Assembly: GCA_002490245.1 (NCBI GenBank)
Contig: PCNA01000002.1
Span: 1 to 34,656, forward strand
Source: Candidatus Bathyarchaeota archaeon B24-2
GTDB taxonomy: Archaea > Thermoproteota > Bathyarchaeia > Bathyarchaeales > B24-2
DNA length: 34,656 nucleotides
Reading direction: 5' to 3'
Below the pieces are notes generated by a model. It did not search any database, was not told where the DNA came from, and saw nothing but the letters and a program-made list of their open reading frames with translations. Shown here piece after piece: positions 7,881-16,403 of the stretch (the first letter of the stretch is position 1; every line of letters begins with the position of its first letter). Both the position numbers and the translations under genes were made by a program.

Positions 7881-9059
7881 TCATCCTCCTCCGCATATGT
7901 CTCTAAACACCACAGCTAACTCGTTAACGTCGTATGTAATAATATCCGCACCTAACTCCATATATCTATTTGTAAGCCTCTCTTTATACTGAGACGAGGA
8001 GAGTACTCCAAAGAAGTATACGTTATCCGCTCCCCTCTTACGTGCGTTGTTCACCATCAAGAGGTCTGAGACAGAGTCTCCAACATAGGCTACAAACCCT
8101 TTAGAAGCACACTTCTTAACGAGTTCTAGGAAGAGCGTAGGGTCAGGTTTACTTAAAGATGCTTTAACCCCTGCCCTTCTTAGCTCTTTCTCCCGAGCCG
8201 ATATATCCTCGATAAAAACTAAATATTCAGGCTCGAAGTACCTGAGAAAACCTTTCCTCTTCAAGTGGTAGATTGCTTGCTTCCTACTCCTTTCTGAGTA
8301 TATAGCGAGCTTTCCCGTCTTTTCCACTAGTACTTCGAGGGTTTCAGACGTAGGGATGAACTCCTCCCTCTCCATGAAGCTCTCCTTAAAATTGAAGAAA
8401 GGTGTCTCCTGATAGAACTTCCTAAATAGTTTCCCGCCGAGGAACGACTCCTCAAATAGTCTCCTCAGCAAATCCGGCCTGTAGACGTCGTATGGAATCA
8501 TCTTGGAAGCCAACTCTAGATTCTTCACTCTAGGTTCTGGGAAGAACCTGACTAAAGCCCTCTTTATATGTTCTGGATCTCCGCTCTCGCATAGCTCGAG
8601 AAAGGATTCGAGTCCAAATTTACTCGACTTCTTATCAGTTGCTAGGTCATCGACGCTTATATTCCGTCTATTTAATTCTATTCCGATGGTTTTAAGCTCA
8701 AGTAAAAAATCTCGGAGGTTCGTGAATTCTAATTTCTGGAGTTTCCTCTTCACCTTTTCGTATACGCCATTTTCTACAAGCTTTCTGAAGACTGTCGAAA
8801 GATGGTAGAGTATCGCAGCGTAGGTTAGGTTCCAATCGTTGTTAAACCATCCTGTGTCTTTAAATCTCTGAACGTCCTCTAAGTCTATTAATAGATGCGG
8901 CCTGCCCTTTAGGCCTAAGATCTCTAGAAAATAGTAATCCACAACTTTAATTATGTTCTTCCTGAAGGAGTGGAGGCTCTGAATTAAGACACCGTCGAAA
9001 TCGAAGATAAGCCTCCTAACTTCGCAAAGCCTCTTTTTAACATCGTCTCTGACGTACAT
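7881..9059 (-). CDS. HAD-superfamily phosphatase in the his operon, candidate histidinol-phosphate phosphatase
   Basis: A 392-residue HAD hydrolase. Motif I is FDFDGVL at residues ~20-25 with both catalytic Asp. Motif II is AIYSERS near residue 254, motif III the Lys in SKPDP near residue 305, and motif IV GDSVSD near residue 327. Between motifs I and II lie about 230 residues with no motif I recognise; this cap is unusually large for a HAD phosphatase. The gene sits between hisC and hisB, the exact pathway position of histidinol-phosphate dephosphorylation, and is packed at 1-22-base spacings. No other phosphatase is in the cluster. ATG 9059 is preferred over the TTG just before it. Function is inferred from context; a monofunctional HAD-type histidinol-phosphatase is known in Thermococcus. 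Confidence 0.8.
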   Translation of the reverse strand: MYVRDDVKKRLCEVRRLIFDFDGVLIQSLHSFRKNIIKVVDYYFLEILGLKGRPHLLIDLEDVQRFKDTGWFNNDWNLTYAAILYHLSTVFRKLVENGVYEKVKRKLQKLEFTNLRDFLLELKTIGIELNRRNISVDDLATDKKSSKFGLESFLELCESGDPEHIKRALVRFFPEPRVKNLELASKMIPYDVYRPDLLRRLFEESFLGGKLFRKFYQETPFFNFKESFMEREEFIPTSETLEVLVEKTGKLAIYSERSRKQAIYHLKRKGFLRYFEPEYLVFIEDISAREKELRRAGVKASLSKPDPTLFLELVKKCASKGFVAYVGDSVSDLLMVNNARKRGADNVYFFGVLSSSQYKERLTNRYMELGADIITYDVNELAVVFRDICGGG

Positions 9060-9081
9060 CAACCATCATCCAATGAACGAT

Positions 9082-10167
9082 CTAACTCTCGAGGCACTTC
9101 TCAAGGGCTGAGACCAAGAGTTCGTTATGTTCAGGCTTACCGACAGTTATCCTGATGCAGTCTGAGAGGAGAGGTTTATCTGAGACGTCTCTAATCAGGA
9201 TCTTTCTCTCCATAAGCTTCTTCTTTAATATCCTCGGGGTCACTCCCTCTTTAACTATCTTAACGAGTATGAAATTCGTCTTCGAAGGGTAAACCTTTAT
9301 GCCATCCAATCCTGCGAGAGCTTTCCTAAGCCTTTCACGTTCCTCGATGACTTCCTTCACTTTCCCCTCGAAGTAACTCCACATACTCAAAGCTTTCTTC
9401 ACGATTAGTTGGGTGAGCTGATTCACATGGAATGGAGGGGTAGCTCTATTCATGTATTCGATTACTTCAGGGTTAGAGACTAAGTATCCGCATCTAATAC
9501 CTGCGAGACCGAAGACTTTGGAGAAAGTCCTCATAACCGCGAGGTTCTCATAGTTCCAGACATCATCTATCATAGAGTAATCGGCGAACTGGACGTAAGC
9601 CTCGTCGAGGACGACTAGAGCATCTATCTCTAAGATCCGCTTTAAATCGTCTCTGGGAAACTGGTTTCCAGTCGGATTATTTGGAGAACAAACGATCACT
9701 AGGGAGATTTCATCTTTCGATTGCTCGATAATCTGTTCGACGTTTAAGCTAAAGTCTGGGTTGAGTAGGACGGTTTTCAGTTCTCCTCCATAGAGGTTTG
9801 TGAAATAGGAGTACATACCGAAGGTTGGCTCTACGATCAAAACCTTGCTTCCCCTCCTCAGGTATGTCCTGAAAAGGGTGTTCATAACTTCGTCTAACCC
9901 GTTACCGACATATACCATAGACTCCTCGACTCCTAGAAACCTCGAGATCGCCCTAACCGCTAAACCGGCTAGATTATCTGGATATCTTCGATAATCGAAT
10001 TCTTTACACGCGTCAATTATCAACCCACTTATCACTTCCGGCTCGACGAAGAAGTTCTCGTTCATGTTTAACCTAACATAGTCTTCAGGGAAGTCGCTCT
10101 CAACTTTGACCGTTTGAAGTCTGGCTACCTCTTCACGAACTATCTTCTTAAGGTTTATCTTCCCCAC
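9082..10167 (-). CDS. hisC: Histidinol-phosphate aminotransferase
   Basis: A 361-residue fold-type I PLP enzyme that aminates imidazole-acetol phosphate. Seen: RLNMNENFF near residue 32, VGNGLDEVMN, the cofactor-contact region VCSPNNPTGN near residue 160, VLDEAYVQFAD, and the PLP Schiff-base Lys in TFSKVFGLAGIRCGYL near residue 217, followed by the phosphate-binding Arg. The start is GTG 10167, preceded by a GGAGGAG Shine-Dalgarno that lies within the last codons of hisD. The hisD-hisC spacing is one base. This is a class II aminotransferase; its operon decides it is HisC rather than another paralogue. Confidence 0.95.
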   Translation of the reverse strand: MGKINLKKIVREEVARLQTVKVESDFPEDYVRLNMNENFFVEPEVISGLIIDACKEFDYRRYPDNLAGLAVRAISRFLGVEESMVYVGNGLDEVMNTLFRTYLRRGSKVLIVEPTFGMYSYFTNLYGGELKTVLLNPDFSLNVEQIIEQSKDEISLVIVCSPNNPTGNQFPRDDLKRILEIDALVVLDEAYVQFADYSMIDDVWNYENLAVMRTFSKVFGLAGIRCGYLVSNPEVIEYMNRATPPFHVNQLTQLIVKKALSMWSYFEGKVKEVIEERERLRKALAGLDGIKVYPSKTNFILVKIVKEGVTPRILKKKLMERKILIRDVSDKPLLSDCIRITVGKPEHNELLVSALEKCLES

Positions 10168-10168
10168 T

Positions 10169-11458
10169 TTAAAATCTCCTCCTCGACTCGAGCGAGTAGG
10201 CGTGAGCTTCTAACCCTTCCATCCTTGCGAGCTCGATGGCCGTGCCGCTTAGTAGTTCGAACCCCTCCTTATCGCATTTAAGGATGTTAACTGCTTTAAG
10301 GAAATCCCTAACGGATAGGGGTGAATAGACCTTAGCGTACCCGCCTGTAGGTAAGACATGGTTTAAGCCAGAGGAATAGTCTCCTAACGCTACTGGGGAA
10401 AACCCGCCGACGAATATTGCACCAGCGTTTCTGATCTTCTCGGCTGTCGATTGAGGATTCTCCGTTAACACTTGGACGTGTTCAGGAGCCACCAAATCGA
10501 CTATGTGGACAGCCTCCTCTAAGTCTTTGACCGTTACTATGTAGCCATTCTTCTCCAGAGCTTTTTTGGCTACCCCCCTCCGGTCGACTTTAGTTAAAAT
10601 ATGCTCGATCCTCCTCTGAACTTCTGTTGCTAAACGTTCGCTGTCGGTCAACAATAGTGCAAATGTATTCACATCATGCTCGGCCTGAGCCACAAGGTCG
10701 CAGGCGACGAGCTCAGGGTCTGCGCTGCCATCTGCTATAACCGCTATCTCACTCGGCCCAGCAGGCAGGTCTATCGCTACATCCCAGCTCACCTCTAGCT
10801 TCGCTGCGTTAACGAAGACGTTTCCTGGACCTACTATCTTATCGACTTTAGGTATAGACTGAGTGCCATAGGCTAAAGCCGCTATAGCCTGGGCTCCACC
10901 CACCCTGAATATTTTGTCTACTCCGGCTATATGAGCGGCGACTAGGATGTATGGGCTTACTTCACCTCTTCTCGATGGAGGAGAGCAGAGGAATATCTTG
11001 TCTACTCCGGCTACTCTAGCAGGGATCGCGCACATAAGAACCGTGGAAGGATAGCTCGCGATTCCTCCAGGCGCATATACTCCAATAGACTCTAGCGGCA
11101 GGAACTTCTGACGTAACTCCACTCCCTTGAACGGCGAGAAGACTATTTCCTTAGGTATCTGCGCTTTATGGAATCTACGTATAGACTCTGCAGCAAATTT
11201 TATAGCTTTAACTTCCTCTTCTCTCAGTTTATCATAAGCGTCGAGGACCTCTCTTTCAGGAACCTCTAATCCCTTCTCTGTGAGGTCTACGCCGTCGAAC
11301 TTTAGAGTGTATCTCAGAAGCGCTTTATCTCCTTCCTTCCTCACAGATTCCACTATTCTGCGTACGTCCTCTATTACGCTAGAGGTTTTTAACATGCCTC
11401 TCGCCTTTACCCGTTCCAGATATTCACCCAAAAATTTTGAGCTTGAAACCAACTTCAT
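10169..11458 (-). CDS. hisD: Histidinol dehydrogenase
   Basis: A 429-residue zinc enzyme that makes the last two oxidations, histidinol to histidine. Motifs: GVYAPGGIASYPSTVLM near residue 120, RVGGAQAIAALAYGTQ near residue 180, KIVGPGNVFVNAAK, the active-site GPSEIAVIAD near residue 233, the zinc ligand region QAEHDVNTFA near residue 257, PEHVQVLTENP near residue 327 and LNHVLPTGGYA near residue 365. ATG 11458 starts 60 bases downstream of rpoK. It is the first his gene of the visible operon. Confidence 0.96.
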   Translation of the reverse strand: MKLVSSSKFLGEYLERVKARGMLKTSSVIEDVRRIVESVRKEGDKALLRYTLKFDGVDLTEKGLEVPEREVLDAYDKLREEEVKAIKFAAESIRRFHKAQIPKEIVFSPFKGVELRQKFLPLESIGVYAPGGIASYPSTVLMCAIPARVAGVDKIFLCSPPSRRGEVSPYILVAAHIAGVDKIFRVGGAQAIAALAYGTQSIPKVDKIVGPGNVFVNAAKLEVSWDVAIDLPAGPSEIAVIADGSADPELVACDLVAQAEHDVNTFALLLTDSERLATEVQRRIEHILTKVDRRGVAKKALEKNGYIVTVKDLEEAVHIVDLVAPEHVQVLTENPQSTAEKIRNAGAIFVGGFSPVALGDYSSGLNHVLPTGGYAKVYSPLSVRDFLKAVNILKCDKEGFELLSGTAIELARMEGLEAHAYSLESRRRF

Positions 11459-11518
11459 TCAGGGTCACCGAACCTCTAATTAAGAAATAGACCTGCTTTT
11501 ATCGGTTTAAAGAGTTTC

Positions 11519-11803
11519 CTAAAGGCTACTTCTTCTCTTCTTCTCTGCATCCAGTAACCACGAGAGAGGTATGTCTTGATAGGTTCCGTTTGGCAAGGTT
11601 CTCCTGATCGTTATAGGTAGGACTCCGCTCTCGAACTCCTTTAAGGCTATGTCTATCGGATTCGTCAAACCCTTCTCGAGCTTGATCAAGACAGGTGCTC
11701 CCATAGCTATCTGAAGTGCCCTAGCACCGACTATCCTAGCCTTCTCGAAGCGCGTAACTTTCGGAGGTCCTATCGAAATCTTCTTATCGGAGGTTAAAAC
11801 CAC
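11519..11803 (-). CDS. rpoK: DNA-directed RNA polymerase subunit K (Rpb6 homologue)
   Basis: A 94-residue protein whose centre, [21 protein letters not shown], is the signature of archaeal RpoK / eukaryotic Rpb6. It is followed by ... [21 protein letters not shown], the Rpb6 C-terminal helix-strand. The subunit helps assemble the clamp and beta'-like subunits. The start is GTG 11803. A strong TATA box lies ~65 bases upstream. It is followed after 60 bases by hisD on the same strand, so read-through into the his operon is possible. In many archaea rpoK sits among ribosomal genes, so this location is less usual. Confidence 0.93.
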   Translation of the reverse strand: MVLTSDKKISIGPPKVTRFEKARIVGARALQIAMGAPVLIKLEKGLTNPIDIALKEFESGVLPITIRRTLPNGTYQDIPLSWLLDAEKKRRSSL

Positions 11804-11864
11804 TTACGTTTCACAGCTCCAAGTCTTTAGGGTTGGTTAGATTGATATGAGGACTAGAATGTTC

Positions 11865-11876
11865 TTTTATATATAC
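11865..11876 (-). promoter_or_regulatory. TATA box for rpoK (and possibly the his operon)
   Basis: On the minus strand the stretch reads AAGTATATATAAAAGAA, a near-ideal archaeal TATA element. Initiation about 25 bases downstream would fall near 11843 and give a leader of roughly 40 bases before the rpoK GTG. It is the strongest TATA-like sequence in the 230-base divergent gap between rpoK and the P1 peptidase. Confidence 0.6.
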
Positions 11877-11953
11877 TTTATTTTTTGGAACAGGCAATTA
11901 TTCACCTATTCGCGATAAAAGCGATTTACTCCACGAAAATTTTTCGTTAAAAA

Positions 11954-11962
11954 CTTAAAAAC
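11954..11962 (+). promoter_or_regulatory. Possible TATA box for the P1 peptidase gene
   Basis: CTTAAAAAC lies ~80 bases before the proposed ATG. Initiation near 11985 would give a leader of about 50 bases that includes the GGAGGGG ribosome binding site at 12023-12029. The surrounding sequence is A/T-rich, so other positions are possible. Confidence 0.35.
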
Positions 11963-12035
11963 TTTTCTATCCTCGATTAGATAATCTCCCTGATATGGTG
12001 AGAAGTCGATTAAATAAGCGTTGGAGGGGTTATCG

Positions 12036-13133
12036 ATGAGCGATTATAGACCTAGGGTAAGAGAGGTAGGCATAGAAATTGGAGACTATAATCCGGGCAG
12101 GTACAACGCGATCACAGACGTTGAAGGTGTGAAGGTCGGTCACACCACTCTTATCGAGGGTGAAGGCGCTTTAAATCCTGGTAAAGGGCCTGTAAGGACG
12201 GGAGTAACGGCCGTGATCCCGCATGAAGGGAACCTTTTTAGAGAGAAAGTTCAAGCCGGGGTGTTCGTTTTAAACGGCTTCGGGAAATCTGTAGGCTTGA
12301 TTCAAATCGAGGAGTTAGGGAATGTCGAGACGCCTATATTGTTAACGAACACCCTTAACGTCGGTATAGTCATGGATGCGCTTATAGAATATATGCTGAG
12401 GGAGAACCCGGATATAGGGGTCACCACGACCTCCGTGAACCCTGTTGTCTGTGAATGCAACGACTCCTTCCTTAACGATATAAGAGGGCGTCACGTGAGA
12501 CATAGACACGTGTTCGAGTCTCTAAATAAAAGTCGTGGAGGAGAGGTGGAGGAGGGCTCTATAGGCGCCGGAACCGGAATGTCGGCCTACGGATTTAAAG
12601 GAGGAATAGGCACTTCTTCACGTGTCCTTGCGAAAGGAGATGGAAGATACACGGTTGGAGTCCTAGTCTTATCGAACTTTGGGAGAAGAGAAGACTTACG
12701 TATAGACGGGGTTCCTGTAGGTAGGGAGCTTCGGTTTTACGGATCAGAGAGCGAGCGGAGAGAAGGCTCCGTAATAGTAATAATCGCTACAGACGCTCCA
12801 CTGAACCCTCGTCAGCTCAAGAGGGTTGCTAGAAGGGGGACACATGGAATAGCTCGAACAGGCTCCTACACGGGCTGTAGAAGCGGAGACATAATAATAG
12901 CTTTCTCTACGAAGAATAAAGTGTTACATGGCTTATCTCACAAAGTTTCTTACGAGTTTCTACCTGAAGACTCTTTAGATCCCATTTTTAAAGCTACGGT
13001 CGAGGCTACTGAAGAAGCTATAATAAACTCCCTCTTTAGGGCAGAAACGATGGTGGGTAGAGATGGAAACGTTAGGTATGGAATTCCGATAAACGAGGTT
13101 CTGAAGATTATGAGAAAATATGGTAAGATCTAG
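12036..13133 (+). CDS. P1-family (DmpA-like) N-terminal nucleophile aminopeptidase
   Basis: A 365-residue member of peptidase family S58, whose members cleave themselves and then act as aminopeptidases or amidases. Seen: ITDVEGVKVGHTT near residue 25, GVTAVIPH near residue 55, SIGAGTGMSAYGFKGGIG near residue 175, and the self-cleavage/nucleophile Gly-Ser (about residues 244-245) in EGSVIVIIATDAP, followed by NPRQLKRVARR and the oxyanion-region ARTGSY. ATG 12036 is chosen over the in-frame TTG 12021 because GGAGGGG lies six bases before it. The natural substrate is unknown. It stands alone, divergent from rpoK and convergent with the HD gene (12-base gap). Confidence 0.9.
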   Translation: MSDYRPRVREVGIEIGDYNPGRYNAITDVEGVKVGHTTLIEGEGALNPGKGPVRTGVTAVIPHEGNLFREKVQAGVFVLNGFGKSVGLIQIEELGNVETPILLTNTLNVGIVMDALIEYMLRENPDIGVTTTSVNPVVCECNDSFLNDIRGRHVRHRHVFESLNKSRGGEVEEGSIGAGTGMSAYGFKGGIGTSSRVLAKGDGRYTVGVLVLSNFGRREDLRIDGVPVGRELRFYGSESERREGSVIVIIATDAPLNPRQLKRVARRGTHGIARTGSYTGCRSGDIIIAFSTKNKVLHGLSHKVSYEFLPEDSLDPIFKATVEATEEAIINSLFRAETMVGRDGNVRYGIPINEVLKIMRKYGKI

Positions 13134-13145
13134 CCGAAAATATTG

Positions 13146-13700
13146 TTAGAGGCCTAGCCTATCGCTTATCTTCTTCAGACTCTCCAGAGCCAACTCTAAA
13201 AACTCTTCCCTACTTAAACCTAGCTCTTCACAGACCATAATCCTCTTTCTATCGGCGCCTCTCGCAAAGCTTTTGTCCTTAAACTTTTTTATTAGGGTTT
13301 CTAGGCGAACTTCCTTTAACTTCTTCGACGGCATGACTAATGCAGAGGCTATTATCAGCCCAGAGACTGCGTCGCTGGCTATCAACGCCTTATCCATTAT
13401 GGTCGAAGGCTGTATAGAGGTTAGTGAGTTATGAGCTTTTATAGCTTGGATAACCTCTTCTGGAACTAGACCTTTTAAGATCTTTTCGGCTTCTAATCCA
13501 TGTCTTTCAGGAGTATTTATGGTGTGCTCGAAATCGATATCGTGTAGCAGCCCGGTTAACCCCCATATTTCCTCGTCTTCGCCCAATCGCCTGGCGAGAC
13601 CACGCATAATAGCCTCCACGGCTAAGACATGAAGGAACCAGTTCCTCTTTTTAATGTGTTTTCTAACAAGCTTTTCCGCTTCTTCTCTACTTATACACAA
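13146..13700 (-). CDS. HD-superfamily hydrolase (COG2316-like)
   Basis: A 184-residue single-domain HD protein. The metal-binding residues are visible as His in NWFLHVLAVEAI near residue 24, the HD pair in GLLHDIDFEHT near residue 53, a His in PERHGLEAEKI near residue 66, and ASDAVSGL near residue 109, where the Asp closes the site. HD proteins are metal-dependent phosphohydrolases; the substrate here is unknown. It carries SFARGADRKRI near residue 142, typical of this uncharacterised group. The start is TTG 13700 with no clear Shine-Dalgarno. It may be transcribed alone or at the end of the zinc ribbon / radical SAM cluster. Confidence 0.8.
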   Translation of the reverse strand: MCISREEAEKLVRKHIKKRNWFLHVLAVEAIMRGLARRLGEDEEIWGLTGLLHDIDFEHTINTPERHGLEAEKILKGLVPEEVIQAIKAHNSLTSIQPSTIMDKALIASDAVSGLIIASALVMPSKKLKEVRLETLIKKFKDKSFARGADRKRIMVCEELGLSREEFLELALESLKKISDRLGL

Positions 13701-13830
13701 CTTTAACTCACCCGTAACTTAATGAAACAGAGTCTTAAATATGTCGCACATTAATCTAAATTTTTTCTCTCAAAAGAGATGGTGTAAACTCACAAAGGTT
13801 TTGGAGAAGCGGAGTCTCTCGTATTTAGAT

Positions 13831-14043
13831 CTATTTCTCCTTTTTGCTCTTAAACCACCAGCTCAAGTACTCTTTTCTCATCCTCTCTCTTCTCTCTTCC
13901 TCCGATTCAGGATACCAGTCTGTCCTTTGCCTGATCTCAAGTAGCTCTTGGGCGTTAAAGGATAGGCCACAGCTCTGGCAGACGTAAAGCTTCATGGCGG
14001 ATATGTAACGTAATACTCCACCACATTCAGGGCAATAGGGCAC
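13831..14043 (-). CDS. Small zinc-ribbon protein of unknown function
   Basis: A 70-residue protein. The N-terminal half is a zinc ribbon with CPEC at residues 4-7 and CQSC at residues 22-25, similar in layout to transcription-factor or RNA polymerase ribbons. The C-terminal half is a charged, probably helical segment rich in Glu, Arg and Lys with two adjacent Trp (SWWFKSKKEK). The start is GTG 14043 with a GGAGAG element upstream. It lies 56 bases after the PflX-like radical SAM gene on the same strand. I do not recognise a function; nucleic-acid or protein binding is the only fair guess. Confidence 0.75.
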   Translation of the reverse strand: MPYCPECGGVLRYISAMKLYVCQSCGLSFNAQELLEIRQRTDWYPESEEERRERMRKEYLSWWFKSKKEK

Positions 14044-14099
14044 TTCCCACTCTCCCTATAAATAGCTCAAGTCTACGCCGATAAAAGTTTCGGTTCCAT

Positions 14100-15191
14100 C
14101 TAGGTGATGAAGTTTGTTAATCCTGCCTTTCTGGCTAGCTCGACCGCTCTATCCATCTCAGACCTAGTTAACCTTCTCCTCAGCTCTGGTACTTCATGGG
14201 CTCTCCACTCTGGTCTGTACTGGAACATCACGTTCACCCTAACCTCTTTGCCTAGGTTATCTGCGATCCACTCCAAGATCTCTTTGACGCAGCACTCTAG
14301 ATGTCCGGGAAGTACAAGCACCCTGATAATCAGTTCTCCATACTTGAAGGCTTCTAAATGATTCCTTGTGCAGACATCCCAGTAGTTGGGGGCGTCAGAG
14401 ATCCTTTTGGCACAGTCGCCTGAACCATACTTGAAGTCTAAGAGATAGACGTCAACGAATCCGGCTAGTAGCTCTGCAGTCTCCTTGCTGTAATATGAAT
14501 TCGAATTCCATACGACTGGTATATCCGCGTTTACATATTTGAAGGTTTGAAGCCACTGCTCAAGCCATGGGGTAGGCTCTCCTCCTACAAGGTTCACGTT
14601 TCTACATCCTTCTCTCTTTAAGCGGTCTATCTCAGCCGCCAAATCTTTTGGAGTGTAAGTTACTCCCCTCTCATACCACTGTGAAATCGACCAGTTCTGG
14701 CAGTGGAGGCATCTAAGGGTGCATCCCAACGTGAAGATCGTTCCTGAAGGTACTAGTTCAGGTTCCTCACCCATATGCGCGAAGATCGTCGATACTAATA
14801 TTTCGCTTCCACAACCACAGTAACCTCTTTCTCCTTTAAGCCTATTTACACCGCATCTTCGAGAGCAGAAGTGACATGACTCTAAGATTCTTCTGGCTAT
14901 CGTCGACTTTAAGTCGAGGAAACTCTTCTTAGGAGTCTCGAGGTCTTCTAGTCTAACGGTTTTTGAGTCTATCCGCGATTCTAGTTTAACGTACTCTTCC
15001 AGCGATGTATGATGGATCTCCCATAGCTTCTCTGTCGGGAGGTCCTCTTTATAGTCGACTGGGAGTTTCCTAGCTATCTTAAACTTTGGTGGCGTTTCGC
15101 CCTCCATAACCTTGAAGTATCTGTTAAGAGATCTTCTAACCTTCTTGTCTTTCAGAACAGCCAACGAATCAGGTCTTATCATATACCACAT
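14100..15191 (-). CDS. PflX-like radical SAM protein (COG1313 type)
   Basis: A 363-residue radical SAM protein related to pyruvate formate-lyase activases. After an N-terminal region of about 115 residues come CHFCSRRCGVNR and GYCGCG, a cysteine cluster near residues 113-136. The radical SAM triad is CTLRCLHCQNW (CxxxCxxC) near residue 155, followed by NLVGGEPTPW, which fits the SAM-binding GGE motif. The C-terminal barrel includes YLLDFKYG and VLPGHLECC. No pyruvate formate-lyase gene is present, so PFL activation is unsupported; the target is unknown. It follows the AmrS-like gene by 26 bases, suggesting one operon. Confidence 0.85.
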   Translation of the reverse strand: MWYMIRPDSLAVLKDKKVRRSLNRYFKVMEGETPPKFKIARKLPVDYKEDLPTEKLWEIHHTSLEEYVKLESRIDSKTVRLEDLETPKKSFLDLKSTIARRILESCHFCSRRCGVNRLKGERGYCGCGSEILVSTIFAHMGEEPELVPSGTIFTLGCTLRCLHCQNWSISQWYERGVTYTPKDLAAEIDRLKREGCRNVNLVGGEPTPWLEQWLQTFKYVNADIPVVWNSNSYYSKETAELLAGFVDVYLLDFKYGSGDCAKRISDAPNYWDVCTRNHLEAFKYGELIIRVLVLPGHLECCVKEILEWIADNLGKEVRVNVMFQYRPEWRAHEVPELRRRLTRSEMDRAVELARKAGLTNFIT

Positions 15192-15217
15192 TTATCGGTT
15201 CCCTCTTCTAATCAGTC

Positions 15218-16240
15218 TTATATTAGGGCGTAAGGGTATGCGAAACCTCCTTTATGGAACCTCCCTCTTATCGCTATCTTATGTCCACACTTACGGCACC
15301 TCATATCCTCGCTTATATTCCACTTTATGATGTCGAAGCCGAAGCGCTTGACTATTAGCTCGCCGCAGTTTGGACAGTAGGTGTTTTCGTACTTATGTCC
15401 CGGCACGTTTCCTAGATACACGTAGTTTAAACCTTCCTCCTTAGCCACCTCGTAGGCTTCCTCTAAAGTCTTCAGCGGCGTGGACGGAACATCTGTAAGC
15501 ATGTAGTTTGGACGAAACCTAAGCAAGTGAAAGGGTGTATCCTCACCTAAATTTCTCCTTATCCAGGAGGCTAACTCACGTATTCTCTCCATAGAGTCTC
15601 CTATCTTAGGTATAACTAGGTTTGTGACTTCTACGTGTATCCCATACTTCTTTAACGATTTAAGTGCCTCGTAGATCGGCTCGACCGAGGGTACAGAAGA
15701 ATATTTCCGGTAAAAGACAGGATCTCCGCCTCCCTTAAAGTCTACAGTGGCGGCGTCTAGGTAAGGATGTATAAGGTCTATCGCCTCAGGCGTCAAGTAT
15801 CCGTTTGTCACGAACGTGTTAAACAAACCTCTTTCATGAGCTATCTTAGCCGCGTCAAAAGCGTACTCAAAGAACACTGTAGGTTCTGTATAGGTGTAGC
15901 TTATTCCTTGGCAACCATGTCTTAACGTTAGGTCTACAAGCCTCTCAGGTGATAGGTCTGAGCCTTTAACCTCTTCTTCCTGGCTTATCATCCAGTTATC
16001 ACAGAACTTGCATCTGAAGTTACATCCAACGGTCGCGACGGACATCACGAGCGCGCCTGGATGGAAATGTGCAAGAGGCTTCTTTCCTATCGGATCGACG
16101 CAGAGGGAACATACCTTCGCGTAGCTTAAAGAGAAGAGTCTCCCGCCTTCGTTCTTCCTAACCCTACAAAAACCTTTTTCACCCTCTGGTATCCTACATC
16201 TCCTTCCACACAAGTTGCATTTCACGTATCCTTTGGGCAA
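15218..16240 (-). CDS. amrS: AmrS-like radical SAM enzyme (AmmeMemoRadiSam family)
   Basis: A 340-residue radical SAM protein. The N-terminus has paired cysteines CNLCGRRC and GFCRVR, then VCSLCVDPIGKKPLAHFHPG, which is typical of the AmrS group. The cluster motif CNFRCKFCDNW (CxxxCxxC) is near residue 73, followed by SYTYTEPTVFFEYA. A C-terminal zinc ribbon is formed by YCPNCGEL and MRCRKCGHK. In many genomes AmrS occurs with the MEMO and AMMECR1 proteins; neither is in this window. The start is TTG 16240. The reaction is not known for the family. Confidence 0.85.
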   Translation of the reverse strand: MPKGYVKCNLCGRRCRIPEGEKGFCRVRKNEGGRLFSLSYAKVCSLCVDPIGKKPLAHFHPGALVMSVATVGCNFRCKFCDNWMISQEEEVKGSDLSPERLVDLTLRHGCQGISYTYTEPTVFFEYAFDAAKIAHERGLFNTFVTNGYLTPEAIDLIHPYLDAATVDFKGGGDPVFYRKYSSVPSVEPIYEALKSLKKYGIHVEVTNLVIPKIGDSMERIRELASWIRRNLGEDTPFHLLRFRPNYMLTDVPSTPLKTLEEAYEVAKEEGLNYVYLGNVPGHKYENTYCPNCGELIVKRFGFDIIKWNISEDMRCRKCGHKIAIRGRFHKGGFAYPYALI

Positions 16241-16306
16241 CTTCTCATAGAGCAGAGCTTCACGTAAAGCCAGAGTTCTCCACCATAATTAAGAAAACTT
16301 AAGGAA

Positions 16307-16314
16307 ATATAAAA
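16307..16314. promoter_or_regulatory. TATA element in the divergent amrS / rpoH gap
   Basis: GGAAATATAAAAGC reads as a BRE/TATA-like element on the plus strand (towards rpoH) and as GCTTTTATATTTCC on the minus strand (towards amrS). Initiation about 25 bases away in either direction would give leaders of about 65 bases (rpoH) and 40 bases (amrS). A second A/T-rich box, TTATATTA near 16353-16361, could serve rpoH with a shorter leader. Confidence 0.5.
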
Positions 16315-16403
16315 GCTCGACAGATAGCGGAGAAAGCTAACTTTAAAGTACGACTCTTCACTTATATTATGGTCACGAGGTTTATAGGAAAGAGGATTCG
16401 GTT

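Noticed and set aside
11804-12035. Search for a tRNA, small RNA or small gene in the rpoK / P1 peptidase gap
   Set aside because: Only A/T-rich promoter-like sequence was seen; no cloverleaf or convincing frame.
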